Source of the DNA: Euglena gracilis
Lineage: Eukaryota; Euglenida; Euglenophyceae; Euglenales
Length of the DNA: 64,000 nucleotides
Direction of reading: 5' to 3'
Assembly: GCA_039621445.1 (NCBI GenBank)
Contig: CP154955.1
Location: 29,891,471 to 29,955,470, forward strand
This document shows, piece after piece, positions 34,501 through 43,591 of the stretch. The position numbers were made by a program, and so were the translations under genes. Numbering within the stretch: the stretch's first letter is position 1; the number at the start of each line of letters is the position of its first letter. Below the pieces are notes generated by a model that was not told the origin of the DNA, did no database searches, and saw only the letters and a program-made list of their open reading frames with translations.

Positions 34501-35579
34501 ATATACACACACATATACATATGTACCTTTATTCATTCTATTTTGAATACTATTCATTTCATGGAAAATGTCATGCAAAGCCAATGCAGAGAGGGAAATA
34601 TTTTTATAATTTTTCAAGCAAGACAGTTCAGGGGAGGAGGTTAAGAACGAGTTTTCTCAGACCACAATGCAGAAGAGAAAAACACTTGTCATGGAGGATC
34701 AGCAAAAATGTAAAAAAAAAACGGTAAACAGGATTTTTTTTCAATTTAGGGAAAATAATTCCCAGGAAAAAACCCACAGCTAGAAAAAGGATGGTTTCAC
34801 AGAAATCGCAACTTGCAGATTTTGGACTTACAACTTTGTGTGAATACTGCGAACTCCTCAGCAAAGGTGTGGCTTGGTGGCGGGCGGGCCATTGCATGAA
34901 CTGCTGGCAGATCCCGGCCAGCCCTCTCCTGGCTGTGTGTCAGAGATATACATCGAAACACAAATGCTCATCCCGCCGATACACGCCAACACACAAATGT
35001 TATATTGCCAATCCACACCGGGTGGTCACTAGTTAGTCAAATACTCAACAAAATATCAAAAAACAAAAACAAAAACGGGTTGACCTGTTGACCCCATTCG
35101 CCAAAAATTGTGTGGACTTTGCCCCAGCTTCAGATTTGTTAGCAAAGACATCTTGGAACCATAGACAAGAGTACTCTGTACCCTTGCATTCAAATTTATG
35201 CAAACGGGTAATTTCAACACACGGTGATTGTTGGCCCACCTTCTTCAGTAACTGCGTTGGCAGCATTGCACCCCACCAGTGGTCACTGCATCCGTGCAAT
35301 TTTTGTTATTCCACATTTCTCGCTGAAAATAATCAAAATAGCACAAATGGGAATAGATATAAAACAAATGGAACAAACCAAAACAAAATGGCCAAAAGGG
35401 GCCAAAAAGTGCCTGAAGTGGGCAAAAATGCCAATCAAACTCAGGGGAGGATTCCATGTCGCGGTGCCAAAACACACCAAAACTCCAAATTTTGTTGTAC
35501 ACACAGTAAGGAGAAGTCTGATCCCATCCCAGCTGACGCGGGTATAGAAATGCTGTGCCACCCGCTCGAAGGGTACCCC
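21981..35579 (-). CDS. Multi-exon EF-hand-rich gene (composite, incomplete)
   Basis: At least 13 short segments on the minus strand have canonical acceptors and GT donors, and many neighbouring pairs have matching phases. They are listed separately below. The joined product would hold several EF-hand-like pairs, including loops DTDRSGAVTFYK, DTDRLGELSEQQ, DTEKTGRLSFNQ and DENGSG, and a recurring helix of the form (V/L)(T/S)F-x-x-LL-x-x-LFP. EF-hands bind calcium and act as sensors or regulatory tails. I do not recognise the whole protein: the FDPEGRLFQIDAY segment resembles the EF-hand tail of voltage-gated calcium channels only loosely. First and last exons and some internal exons are not found, and it could be two genes. 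Confidence 0.5.
22082..23784. other. Intron or spacer with minisatellite
   Basis: No convincing exon. A 10-bp minisatellite (CATCGCCCTG) occurs at ~23510–23538 and 23575–23602. A minus-strand open stretch at 22450–22680 with a CPVCCSDT motif lacks good splice sites and is left out. Confidence 0.4.
23785..23878 (-). CDS. EF-hand gene exon (…LREKFRRISTKGVLSLPKL…)
   Basis: It is preceded by a long pyrimidine tract on the minus strand (the complement of the GAGAGG minisatellite) ending TTTCTCCAG, and followed by GTGTGT. The 94-nt exon starts in phase 0 (matching the exon at 25834–25979) and ends in phase 1 (matching 21981–22081). LREKFRRISTKGVLSL reads as a first, ligand-poor EF-hand of a pair. 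Confidence 0.6.
23879..24010 (+). repeat. Minisatellites (GAGAGG)n and (CCCAGTCACG)n
   Basis: Six-base GAGAGG units at ~23888–23919, then 10-bp CCCAGTCACG units, about five copies, at 23951–24003. The first serves as the pyrimidine tract of an adjacent minus-strand exon. Confidence 0.8.
24300..25440. repeat. TTTTGGCCA / A-rich low-complexity tract
   Basis: 24300–24660 is built from TTTTGCCACTTTTGG-like words, and 25160–25430 from their complement (CCAAAAGTGGCC). The centre (24660–25110) is purine-rich with A runs up to ~30. The two sides are inverted, so the whole can fold back. The long Lys-rich or Phe-rich frames here are artefacts. Confidence 0.65.
25834..25979 (-). CDS. EF-hand gene exon (FRCMDTDRSGAVTFYKLL)
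   Basis: The acceptor is ATTCCGTCGCAG and the donor GTGTGT; the exon is 146 nt. It encodes the clearest EF-hand of the gene: loop D-T-D-R-S-G-A-V-T-F-Y-K, with D1, D3, S5 and T9 in place but K at position 12 where Glu is usual, so calcium binding may be altered. A Leu/Arg-rich helix (LLRRLFSRLSWLNLVRL) follows. It begins with GG after a phase-1 exon (26551–26683) and ends in phase 0, both matching the neighbours. Confidence 0.7.
26551..26683 (-). CDS. EF-hand gene exon (DTDRLGELSEQQ), one-base frame break
   Basis: The acceptor is CTTGCGCAG and the donor GTGTGC. The 3' part reads HALDTDRLGELSEQQLVGKA, an EF-hand loop and helix, ending one base into a codon, in phase with the exon at 25834–25979. 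The 5' part is open in the adjacent register. A run of six T (minus strand, 26619–26624) lies exactly at the switch: one base is missing there relative to an open exon. That could be a disabling mutation or a homopolymer error. Confidence 0.5.
26838..26956 (-). CDS. EF-hand gene candidate exon (…ALDADELKETDMLYLP…)
   Basis: A TTTTTCCACAG acceptor is followed by an open segment encoding TLDIVPTQPALDADELKETD and then basic PRKAPRRKLSEPW, with a GTACCA donor. The composition is protein-like, but its phases do not match those of the exons found on either side. Either another exon is missing or a different donor (GTGAGG at ~26808) is used. Confidence 0.4.
27507..27567 (-). CDS. EF-hand gene exon (LLAKVDENGSG)
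   Basis: Encodes KERLDDNDILLAKVDENGSG, the first half of an EF-hand loop (D-E-N-G-S-G), and ends at a GTTTGG donor in phase 1. Using the acceptor CCAGAG it starts with one base, in phase with the exon at 27727–27868. The second half of the loop should be on the next exon, which I have not found. Confidence 0.5.
27727..27868 (-). CDS. EF-hand gene exon (GRLSFNQLLAALFP)
   Basis: The acceptor is TCGTTTTGCAG. The exon completes the glycine codon begun by the previous exon (28608–28686) and so finishes the EF-hand loop DTEKTGRLSFNQ, then LLAALFPLIPPWYLAYA. The donor is ambiguous: GTGACC (as drawn) or GTGTGC ~36 bases earlier; both leave phase 2, matching 27507–27567. Confidence 0.65.
27869..28607. 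repeat. Intron with dispersed repeat and (ACGC)n/(AC)n microsatellite
   Basis: 28433–28531 is a pure (ACGC)n run of ~25 units, flanked by (AC)n to 28595. The long Thr/His/Ala-Arg frames over it are artefacts. 28110–28320 holds a CCAAAAATGGC-rich dispersed repeat with a C14 tract. Confidence 0.85.
28608..28686 (-). CDS. EF-hand gene exon (…WNLHIFLQADTEKT)
   Basis: The acceptor is CCTGTTGCAG and the donor GTGTGT; the exon is 79 nt, phase 0 to 1. It encodes DFLGLPPHRGVHWNLHIFLQ followed by ADTEKT, the helix and first half of an EF-hand loop completed by the next exon. The phase-1 split through the loop glycine is the same as at the donor of 27507–27567. Confidence 0.65.
28870..28950 (-). CDS. 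EF-hand gene exon (…ELRKMFDPEGRLFQIDAY)
   Basis: Exactly 27 codons between TTTGTGCAG and GTATGT, phase 0 at both ends. It encodes GGLDYQEYEELRKMFDPEGR then LFQIDAY. The FDP-x-G-x-φ-x-φ pattern resembles the EF-hand segment after the last pore of voltage-gated calcium channels; this is a weak similarity seen by eye. Confidence 0.65.
29039..29111 (-). CDS. EF-hand gene exon (VTFEQLLRALFP)
   Basis: The acceptor is CCGCCACCAG and the donor AAG|GTACCA; the exon is 73 nt. It encodes VTFEQLLRALFPSMEPAAAC, the exit helix of an EF-hand whose loop must be on an upstream exon. It ends in phase 0, matching 28870–28950, from which it is separated by an 88-nt intron. Confidence 0.65.
29112..31518. other. 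Intron or spacer without recognised exon
   Basis: Contains G/C-tract repeats (30140–30480: CCCCCCCCGGGG-type blocks), AT-rich sequence around 29,880–30,100, and a direct repeat pair, AGGTGCGTATCGGATGTG-like, at ~30725 and ~31265 with ~540-bp spacing. No exon passes the splice-site and coding criteria used for the others. Confidence 0.4.
31519..31690 (-). CDS. Candidate exon (FWDEATIQPDTQDDAFPEY…)
   Basis: 172 nt between TCCTCCGACAG and a strong GTAAGG donor, encoding 57 residues: FWDEATIQPDTQDDAFPEYT, then CARRMEGHKIEEPSAKN and a Gly/Pro-rich end. It starts with one base, completing the phase-2 exon at 33202–33329, so these two probably join. I recognise no domain. Confidence 0.55.
33202..33329 (-). 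CDS. Candidate exon (LAEAEVSTSWNLLLNSNKG…)
   Basis: 128 nt between TTTTACGCTGCAG and GTATGT. The phase-0 reading gives LAEAEVSTSWNLLLNSNKGM, then PLIQELYSQFCSLAEMGPN, helical in character, and ends in phase 2 as required by 31519–31690. A second register is also open (Gln/Pro-rich), so the reading is chosen on phase agreement and residue composition. Confidence 0.5.
34832..34932 (-). CDS. Candidate exon (…PSHTFAEEFAVFTQS)
   Basis: The acceptor is TCTGACACACAG and the donor a strong GTAAGT. One base, then 33 codons (QERAGRDLPAVHAMARPPPS, HTFAEEFAVFTQS) and one base. The start phase matches the exon at 35503–35579. The end phase (1) does not match 33202–33329, so an exon is missing between them. 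Confidence 0.55.
35503..35579 (-). CDS. Candidate exon (GVPFERVAQHFYTRVSWDG)
   Basis: 77 nt between CATTCTGTCTCCACAG and GTGTAC. It encodes GVPFERVAQHFYTRVSWDGI then RLLLT and ends in phase 2, matching the next exon. It is the most upstream piece of this minus-strand gene that I can support. No domain is recognised. Confidence 0.55.
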
Positions 35580-35699
35580 CTGTGGAGACAGAATGCATTC
35601 ATTGCACGTCTGGAACGTGTTGCAAACTGAAACTTGCTGCGTGCAACTCCTTTAGATTTTCTTCCAGTCGACTGCCTCCGTCACAACGGGCTGTGTGCT

Positions 35700-36640
35700 G
35701 TTAGCATCCAAGAGCTGCGAAAAAACATAAAAATAAACCCCGCCCCTCACTTATATCCCCCCGGGGGTTATAGGATCCTGTTTAGTGGTTGGCCCCGAGG
35801 GGGGGGGTTCTAAGTTGGGTACAGCCTTGGCGGTTCTCTTTGCCTTCTCATGGCTTCCAGGGGGGGGGGGGGGGGGTTATAGGCCCCGGTTTAGTGGTTG
35901 GGCCCGAGGGGGGGGGTTATAAGCAGGGGGGGGGTCACTGAGCTCTTATCTCTTTAGAGTAAGAGCGAAGCTTACCACCAGGGAAAAGGGGGGGGTCCAA
36001 CCCCCCCTCCCCGCCCCCCCCCCCTCTGGGTAGACCGTGAAAACCGCGGATTATCACCATGATCCCGGCCCCGTTCCCGGAATTTTTTTTTTCAGTCGCG
36101 AGCGACTGGATTTCGAGTTTCTGAATCACCTGGGTTTGACCCCCAACTCCCCGCCAGGCCCGAGTTATTCACGCGCGAAGGGGTCCAAACTGGGTAGGAT
36201 CGGCCCGCCCCTCATGGATAAGCCCCCCCCCCCCTTTGGACTCTGCCATTTCGGCCAAAAAATGTCAATTTTCAAAATGAAGCCAAATCAAAGGAAATGT
36301 CCGGAGACCTAATTTGAAGCCCTTGGAACGCCCCATCTACCGGTATTTTGATTTCCCCGCAACTCCCCGCCTAGCCCGAGATACGGCCGTTTTCGGCCCA
36401 GATTGCCGTTTTGTTCACTTTTCCCACTGTTCGACTTAGCCGTTTTCGGGGGGTAGAAAATCAAAAAAAAACGATGTTTTCAAAATTTCTCGAAAATGAT
36501 GCAAAATCAAAGGAAATATCCAGAGACCTAAATTAAAACCCTTGGAACGCTCTATCTATTGGGATTTTGGTTTCCCCGCAGCTCACCACCCAGCCCGAGA
36601 TACGGCCGTTTTTCGACCAATTTGGGCCATTTTGTACACT
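35700..36640. other. G/C-tract repeats and start of the satellite region; no gene
   Basis: 35750–36010 has several G8–G18 and C8–C10 tracts around GTTATAGG… words and one half copy of the folded module (35938–35974). From ~36340 the sequence turns into CCGAGATACGGCCGTTTTCGG-type repeat, continuous with the region to the right. Confidence 0.5.
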
Positions 36641-36679
36641 TTTTCCACTGTTCGACTTAGCCATTTTCGGCCAAAAAAG

Positions 36680-37620
36680 TCGAAAAAATCGAGAGAAAAA
36701 AATTGCCCGAAACGATGTTTTTGGACTCCCGGACCCGGGGAAAGAAAACGTTTTGAGCGAAAAATGAGCGTTTTCGACCCGCAAGCGCCCCGTTTTGGGC
36801 CGCCAAACCCATTGACTTTGGGTCAAAACCAGGTCAAAAAAATCAAAAAAAATCGAAAAAAAAAAAAAAAATTTGCCCGAAACAATGTTTTTGGGCCTCC
36901 GGACCCAAAACCTGTTCTTGAGCCCAAAATGAGCGTTTTTCGACCCCGCCAGCCCCCCGTTTTGGGCCGCCAACCCATTGACTTTGGGTCAAAACCGGGT
37001 CAAAAAAATCGAAAAAAATCGAAAAAAATCAGAAAAAAATTTTGCCCGAAACGATGTTTTTGGGCCTCCCGGACGCAGAAAAACTGTTTTTGAGCCGAAA
37101 ATGAGCGTTTTTCGACCCCGCCAGCCCCCCGTTTTGGGCCGCCAACCCATTGACTTTGGGTCAAAACCGGGTCAAAAAAATCGAAAAAAATCGAAAAAAA
37201 TCAAAAAAAAATTTGCCCGAAACTATGTTTTTTGGCCTCCCGGGACCGGGAAAACTGTTTTTGAGCCGAAAATGAGCGTTTTTCGACCCCGCCAGCCCCC
37301 CGTTTTGGGCCGCCAACCCGTTGATTTTGGGTCAAAACCGGGCCAAAAAAGTCCAAAAAAATCCAAAAAAAAAATTTTGCCCAAAGCCATGTTTTTTGAC
37401 CTCCCGGACCCGGAAAAACTGTTTTTGGGCCGAAAATGAGCGTTTTTCGACCCGCCAGCGCCCCGTTTTGGGACGCCAACCCATTGACTTTGGGTCAAAA
37501 CCGGGTCAAAAAAATCGAAAAAAATCGGAAAAAAAATTGCCCGAAACAATGTTTTTTTGGCCTCCCGGACCCAGAAAAACTGTTTTTGAGCCGAAAATGA
37601 GCATTTCAGTCAAAAGAGCT
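36680..37620 (+). repeat. ~168-bp satellite array, about six monomers
   Basis: The landmark AAAATGAGCG recurs at about 36764, 36928, 37098, 37266, 37433 and 37596, giving monomers of 163–172 bp. Each monomer carries GCCCGAAACGATGTTTTT, CGTTTTGGGCCGCCAACCC, ATTGACTTTGGGTCAAAACC and an AAAAAATCG run. Degenerate monomers continue through the 37.8–53 kb region. Open frames through the array are periodic artefacts. Confidence 0.85.
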
Positions 37621-38039
37621 CCAAAGAGTGGACCGGTGTATATGAGGGGGTCGCTGAGCTCTTATCTCTTTAGAGTAAGAGCGAAGCTTACCACCGGGGC
37701 CGGAGGGGGTCCACCCCCCCCGCCCCCCCGCCCCCCCCCCCGCCCCCCCCCCTGGGTAGGTCCGGGCACCCGAGGATCATCGACGTGATTGGAAAATCGA
37801 AACAATGTTTTTTGACCTCCCAGACCCGAAAAAAGTGTTTTCGAGACGAAAATGAGCGTTTTTGGACCCCTGGCCCCCCATTTTCGGCCCGAATACTATG
37901 GACTTTGGGTCATTTTCGGGTCAAAAAAGTCGGGGAAAAAAACGGGAAATTTTTTTGACCAAAAAACGATGTTTTTTGACCTCCCGGACCTGGAAAACCT
38001 GTTTTTGAACCGAAAATGAGCGTTCTTCAACCCCCGTGC

Positions 38040-38208
38040 CATGCCTGGGCCGGGCGGCCGGGCCGCCGTCCGGGCCGGGGCGGCCGCCGGGCCGCCAGGC
38101 CGCCGACCGGGCCGGGCCGGGCCGCCGGGCCGCCAGGCCGCCAGCCGGGCCGCCGGCCGGGCCGGGCCGCCGGGCCAGGCCGGGCAGCTGGCCGGGCCGC
38201 CGGGCCGG
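38040..38208 (+). repeat. GC-rich minisatellite, GGGCCGCCGGGCC type
   Basis: Nearly pure G/C words (CCGGGCCGCC) directly before a folded module. Equivalent tracts occur at ~39778–39896, 41071–41150, 43890–44004, 45186–45265, 48066–48184 and 49366–49440. Confidence 0.8.
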
Positions 38209-38300
38209 GGTGGTCTCCCAAAGAGCTCAGCTCTACGTCACACCCTGGTCACTGAGCTCTTATCTCTTTAGAGTAAGAACAAAGTTTACCACCAGGGCTG
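38209..38300 (+). repeat. Folded ~90-nt module, copy 1
   Basis: Same layout as the copy at 41156–41244. Here AGAGCGAAGCTT reads AGAACAAAGTTT: the G→A and C→T changes lie at opposite sides of a potential AGC/GCT mini-stem and would keep it paired. Confidence 0.6.
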
Positions 38301-38671
38301 GAGGGGGGGTCCAACCCCCCCGCCCCCCCCCCCCCCCCCGCCCCCCCACCCTGAGTAGGTCCCGTCCCCCGAGGACTATCGATGTGATTGGATTTTATGT
38401 ACCCCAAATGAATCGCCTATAGGTTAGGGGACGATCCCTAGTTTCTCCAGGGCCTTTGGGTTACCCACAACTCCCCGCCAGTCCGGAGATATGGCCCGAG
38501 CAAAAAAGTTGTGGACCATTTTTTTTTTCTGGGGAAATTGCAGGGTCATTTTGGGGTCAAAAAATCGAAAAATCGAAAATATCTCAAAAACACCGCGGAG
38601 TTGCGAAAAAGTAAAGAGTACCTCATTCCACAACTTTGGGACGCCCAATCGATCGGTATGCGCGGTTTGGG

Positions 38672-38803
38672 CTAACTCCTCGCCTGGCCCGAGATACGGC
38701 CGTTTTGGGGGTTTTGGGCCAGTTCTGCCAGTTTTGGCCATTTCGGGCCCGTTCGGGGCCCGAAACCGTAAATTGGCCGTATCTCGGGCTAGACGGGGAG
38801 TTG
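38672..38803 (+). repeat. Foldback repeat with ~29-nt arms (representative)
   Basis: The left arm ends TGGCCCGAGATACGGCC and the right arm begins GGCCGTATCTCGGGCTAG. With AACTCC…/…GGAGTT extensions the arms pair over ~29 nt with few mismatches, around a ~75-nt loop. Similar units lie at about 39061–39183, 40349–40466, 41551–41688, 41936–42063, 44459–44577, 45739–45870, 46115–46245, 48640–48757, 49910–50035 and 50285–50415. Confidence 0.7.
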
Positions 38804-39896
38804 GGACCCAGACCAGGGGGTCAATCATGAGGTTTAGGGGGGGGTTGACCGTTTTTTGGGGTTCCCGGGGTCTGGTTGTGCGATTTTGGGCCAATTTTGG
38901 GTATTCGGGGACCCCTTCGGGGGTTCGAGGGCAGCCGGGCTGGGGGTCAAAAAATCGAAAAATTCAAAATATCTCGAAAACGCCGCAGAGTTGAGGAAAA
39001 GTGATGGCGACCTCATTCCACAACTTTGGGACGCCCGATCGATCGGTATGCGCGGTTTGGGCCAACTCCTCGCCTGGCCCGAGATACGGCCATTTTGGAG
39101 GTTTTGGGCCAGTTTTGCCAGTTCTGGCCATTTCGGGGCCCGAAACCGTAAATTGACCATATCTCGGGCTAGACGAGGAGTTAGGACCCAAACCAGGGGG
39201 TCAACCATGAGGTTTAGGGGGGGGGGGGTGAGCGGGTTTTGGGGTTCCTGGGGTAAGGTTGTGCGATTTTGGGCCAGTTTTTGGGTATTCGGGGGGCCCT
39301 GCGGGCGCTTCGAGGACAGGGCGGGTCGGGAGGCAGGTCGGGACCCAAAATTTTGAAAATTGCTCAAAAACACTTTTTCTTGGAACATCAAAAAAAGTGT
39401 TTTTGAGTGAAAAAAAATTTTCCGCCCCGGCCCCACCCCCCATGCCCCCCCCCTGGCTGGGGCCTGCCCCTGGCCGGTGGACTTAGCCATTTTTGGGTCA
39501 AAAAGTCGAAAAAAGTCGAAAAAAAAATTGCCCAAAACCATGTTTTTTGACCTCCCAGGCCCGAAAAAAGTGTTTTCGAGCCGAAAATGAGCGTTTTTGG
39601 ACCCCTGGTCCCCCATTTTCGGCCCGAATACTATGAAATTTGGGTCATTTTCGGGTCAAAAAAGTCCAAAAAAAAAACGGAAATTTTTTTTGACCAAAAC
39701 GATGTTTTTTGACCTCCCGGACCTGGAAAACCTGTTTTTGAACCGAAAATGAGCGTTCCTCACCCCCCGTGCCATGCCTGGGCCGGGCCGCCGGGCCGGG
39801 GCGGCCGCCGGGCCGCCAGGCCGCCGACCGGGCCGGGCCGGGCCGACGGACCGCCGGCCGGGCCAGGCCGGGCAGCTGGCCGGGCCGCCGGGCCGG

Positions 39897-39990
39897 GGTG
39901 GTCTCCCAAAGAGCTCAGCTCTACGTCACACCCTGGTCGCTGAGCTCTTATCTCTTTAGAGTAAGAGCGACGCTTACCACCGGGGCCGGA
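39897..39990 (+). repeat. Folded ~90-nt module, copy 2
   Basis: GGGGTGG…, GAGCTCAG…CTGAGCTC and GCTCTTA…TAAGAG segments as in the 41156 copy. Confidence 0.6.
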
Positions 39991-41155
39991 GGGGGTCCGC
40001 CCCCCCCCCCGCCCCCCTCCCCGCCCCCTACCCTACTCGGGCACACGAGGATTATCGACGTGATTGGATTTCGGGGCCCCCAAAGTGAATGGCCTATAGG
40101 TTAGGGGACGATCCCTAGTTTCTCCACAGCCCTTGGGTTTCCCGCAACTCCCCTCCAGTCCGGAGATATGGCCCGAGCAAAAAAGTTGTGGACCGTTTTT
40201 TTTTTCTGGGGAAATTGCAGGGTCATTTTGGGGTCAAAAAATCGAAAAATCGAAAATATCTCAAAAACACCGAGGAGTTGCGAAAAAGAAAACAGTACCT
40301 CATTCCACAACTTTGGGACGCCCGATCGATCGGTATGCGCGGTTTGGGCCAACTCCTCGCCTGGCCCGAGATACGGCCGTTTTGTGGTTTTGGGCCAGTT
40401 TTGCCAGTTTTGGCCGCTTCGGGCCCGAAACCGTAAATTGGCCGTATCTTGGGCTAGACGGGGAGTTGGGACCCAAACCAGGGGGTCAAACACGTGGTTT
40501 AGGGGGGGGGGGTTGACCGTTTTTTGAGGTTCCCGGGGTCTGGTTGTGCGATTTTGGGCCCGTTTTTGGGTTTTCGGGGACCCCTTTGGGAGTCTAAGGG
40601 CGGCTGGGCGAGATGGGTTGGGAGGCAGGTCAAGACCAAAAAATTTGAAAAATTTTTTTCGCTCAAAACACTTATTTTCACTTCAGAACATCAAAAAAAC
40701 TGTTTTTGAGCGAAAAAAAATTTCCGACCCAGACCCCCCCCATGCCCTGGGTGGGGGGCGGGCCCTTGGGTGGGGGGCTCGCCCCCCCCCCCCCCCCGGC
40801 CGGTGGACTTAGCCATTTTTGGGTCAAAAAGTCCAAAAAATTCGAAAAAATCTTTTTGCCCAAATCCATGCTTTTGACCTCCCGGATCCTAAAAATGTAT
40901 TTTTCGGCCGAAAACGACCGTTTTTTGATCCCCGGACCCCCGTTTTTGGCCCGAAATGGATTTTGGGTCATTTTCGGGTAAAAAAGTTGAGAAAAATCGA
41001 AAGAATTTTTTGCCCAAAACGATGTTTTTGGACCTCCCGGACCTGGAAAAAGTGTTTTTGAACCGAAAATGACCGCCAGCCGGGCCGCCGGGCCGCCGGC
41101 CGGGCCGGGCCGCCGGGCCGCCGGTCCGCCGGGCCGGGCCGGGCCATGCCGGGCA

Positions 41156-41244
41156 GGGGTGGCCTCCCACAGAGCTCAGCTCTACGTCACACCCTGGTCG
41201 CTGAGCTCTTATCTCTTTAGAGTAAGAGCGAAGCTTACCACCCC
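41156..41244 (+). ncRNA. Recurrent foldable module (possible structured RNA), reference copy
   Basis: A possible closing stem pairs GGGGTGG (41156–41162) with CCACCCC (41238–41244). A second stem pairs GAGCTCAG (41172–41179) with CTGAGCTC (41201–41208). A third pairs GCTCTTA (41205–41211) with TAAGAGC (41223–41229), with TCT/AGA inside; stems two and three share four bases and would compete. The 90-nt sequence is preserved in seven full copies (38.2, 39.9, 41.2, 44.0, 45.3, 48.2, 49.4 kb), while its G/C-rich flanks vary in length. No known RNA family is recognised, and I see no Pol III boxes. Transcription is not shown. Confidence 0.4.
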
Positions 41245-43063
41245 GGGGTTGTGATCAAATTTCCGGGTCCCCAAAATGAATGACCTATAGGCTAGGAGAC
41301 TGTTCCGGGTTGTAGCCCCAACTCACAACGGCACCCCCGTTGTAGCTCCAACTCCCCGCCAGTCCGGAGATATGGCCCGAGCAAAAAAGTTGTGTACCGT
41401 TTTTTTTTTCGGGGAAATTGTAGGTCTTTTTGGGTCAAAAAATCGAAAATTTCAAAATATCTCGAAAACGACGGGGAGTTGAGGAGGAAAGTGATGGCGC
41501 CTTATTTCACGACCTTAGAACGTCCGATCGATCGGTATGCGCGGTTTGCGCCAACTCCTCGCCTAGCCCGAGAAGAAACGGCCATTTTGGGGGTTTTGGG
41601 CCAGTTTTGCCAGTTCTGGCCGTTTCGGGCCCGTTCGGGGCCTGAAACCGTAATTTGCCCGTATCTCGGGCTAGACGGGGAGTCGGAACCCAAACCAGGG
41701 GGTCAATCATTAGGTTTAGGGGGGGGTTGACCGTTTTTTGGGGTTCCCGGGGTCTGGTTGTGCGATTTTGGGCCAGTTTTGGGTGTACGGGGACCCCTGC
41801 GGGGGTTCGAGGGGGTCAAAAAATCGAAAATTTCAAAATATCTCGAAAACTCTGCGGAGTGGAGGAAAAGTGATGGCGACCTCATTTCACGTCTTTGGAA
41901 TGCCCTGTCGATCGGTATGCGCGGTTTGGGCTAACTCCTCGCCTGGCCCGAGATACGGCCGTTTTGTGGTTTTGGGCCAGTTCTGCCAGTTTTGGCCGTT
42001 TCGGGCCCGTTCGGGGCCCGAAAACGTAAATTGGCCATATCTCGGGCCAGACGGGGAGTTGGGACCCAAACCAGGGGGTCAATCATGAGGTTTAGGGGGG
42101 GGGGGGGTGACCGTTTTTGGGGTTCCCGGGGTCTGGTTGTGCGATTTTGGGCCAGTTTTTGGGTATTCGGGTCCCGATCGTTCAGCGTTTTCCGACCCGC
42201 CGGCACCCCGTTTTGGGTCGCCAACATATTGCTTTTGGGTCAAAACCGGGTCAAAGAAGTCGAAAAAAAATCGAGTTTTTTTTTTGGCCCGAAACGATGT
42301 TTTTCGGCCTCCTGGATGCGGAAGAACTGTTTTTGTGAACCAAAAATGAGCGTTTTTTGACCCGCCGGCGCCCCGTTTTGGGCCGCCAACCCATTGACTT
42401 TGGGTTGAAACCGGGTCAAAACCGGGTTCCGCTTAAAACCGTGTTTCATCACCACTCCAATGGTCTCCATTTCTCTATTAGGGGGGGGGGACGTCTGTCA
42501 ATTAGGGGGAGGTGCTGTCAGTTCAAGGTGGTGTTGTCAATCAGGGGAGAGGTCTGTCAATTAGGGGGGGGGGGGGTACTGTCAAATAAGGGGGTAATAT
42601 CAATAAGGAGGGGGTTCATTTCCGATTTGGGGGGTGTCTTAAAAATTAGAGGATGGATAAAATAAAATAACTCCAAAACAGTGCATCATTTGAAAAATAT
42701 GTTGTGCATTTTTTGGAAGCCCTCGAAGACGGGCTGCCTAGTTGCACAAAGTTTGGACTCTCATCGTTCGGCCTGAGATTTGGCCCGAAATCTGCCCCAA
42801 ATTTCCAATCTAGTTTACCCAAGGGGTCAATTTTGGGTCAAAACAGCCCCCCAAAAAAATCGAAAATTTTGGCCTCCATAACCATTTGCATAGTTATTTT
42901 TTCCCTTGACAATGTAGGGTGATGTATTTTCAGTTGAAGATGCAGGCCTGTGTATTTTGTTAACCAGTTTGAGCATTGCTTGCAGCGCGTGAAAAGACAT
43001 TGAATGGTTTAATCCTCTCTTCTCTTCTTTGTGCAGGGTTTTCCAATTTTTTTTGTTTCTTTA

Positions 43064-43591
43064 ATGCATTCTGAAGAAGAAAGGTCGATTTCATTGCCAA
43101 CTTTGCGGCATGTTATCATTCTTTTCATTGCTTTGGGGTGTTTTTTGTTTGCATTGATGAAATTGTTTAAGCAACGTATGGAAAATGCGCCCTTTTCCAA
43201 CCCCTCAACATTGGCAAAAGACAGACCTCTGCCTGACATTTTTGAATGTTGGGGGGATGTTGAAATGGAACGTGCCATGCGAAATGAGAGTGTGCAAAAA
43301 TATGATAGTTTATGGCAAGAAGGCATTGCATCCGGCCTTGGTGGTTCTAGTTTTATGCAACAAAATACTTGTGGACGGGAGGAATGCAAATACAGCAGTA
43401 AAACCTTTTCAACACGGCCAAATTTGTTGCGGCATATTCGAAATGTGCACGCGGGTAGCACAGAAAGGGACGGTGATTGTATGCCGGCCCAGGAAACGCT
43501 TTCCGAGGGATGTGATGCACAAGCTATTGAAAGTGATAGGCCACAATGTCCTTAATGTGAAAAAACGTTTGCATCGAATCAGCATTTGCTG
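43064..43591 (+). pseudogene. Truncated zinc-finger gene, copy 1
   Basis: It starts at the ATG of the 53071 gene (MHSEEERS) and carries the first finger (C-x4-C-x12-H-x4-H). It reaches the in-frame TAA at 43553–43555 and ends at CATTTGCTGAGG, where satellite sequence (ACTTAGCC) replaces the rest of the gene. The T run upstream of the ATG is one base shorter than in the other copies. Confidence 0.75.

Noticed and set aside
41156-41244. Hammerhead ribozyme
   Set aside because: CTGA, a following stem and GAA are present in the right order, but the required CUGAUGA core is missing (CTGAGCT), so it does not meet the hammerhead consensus.
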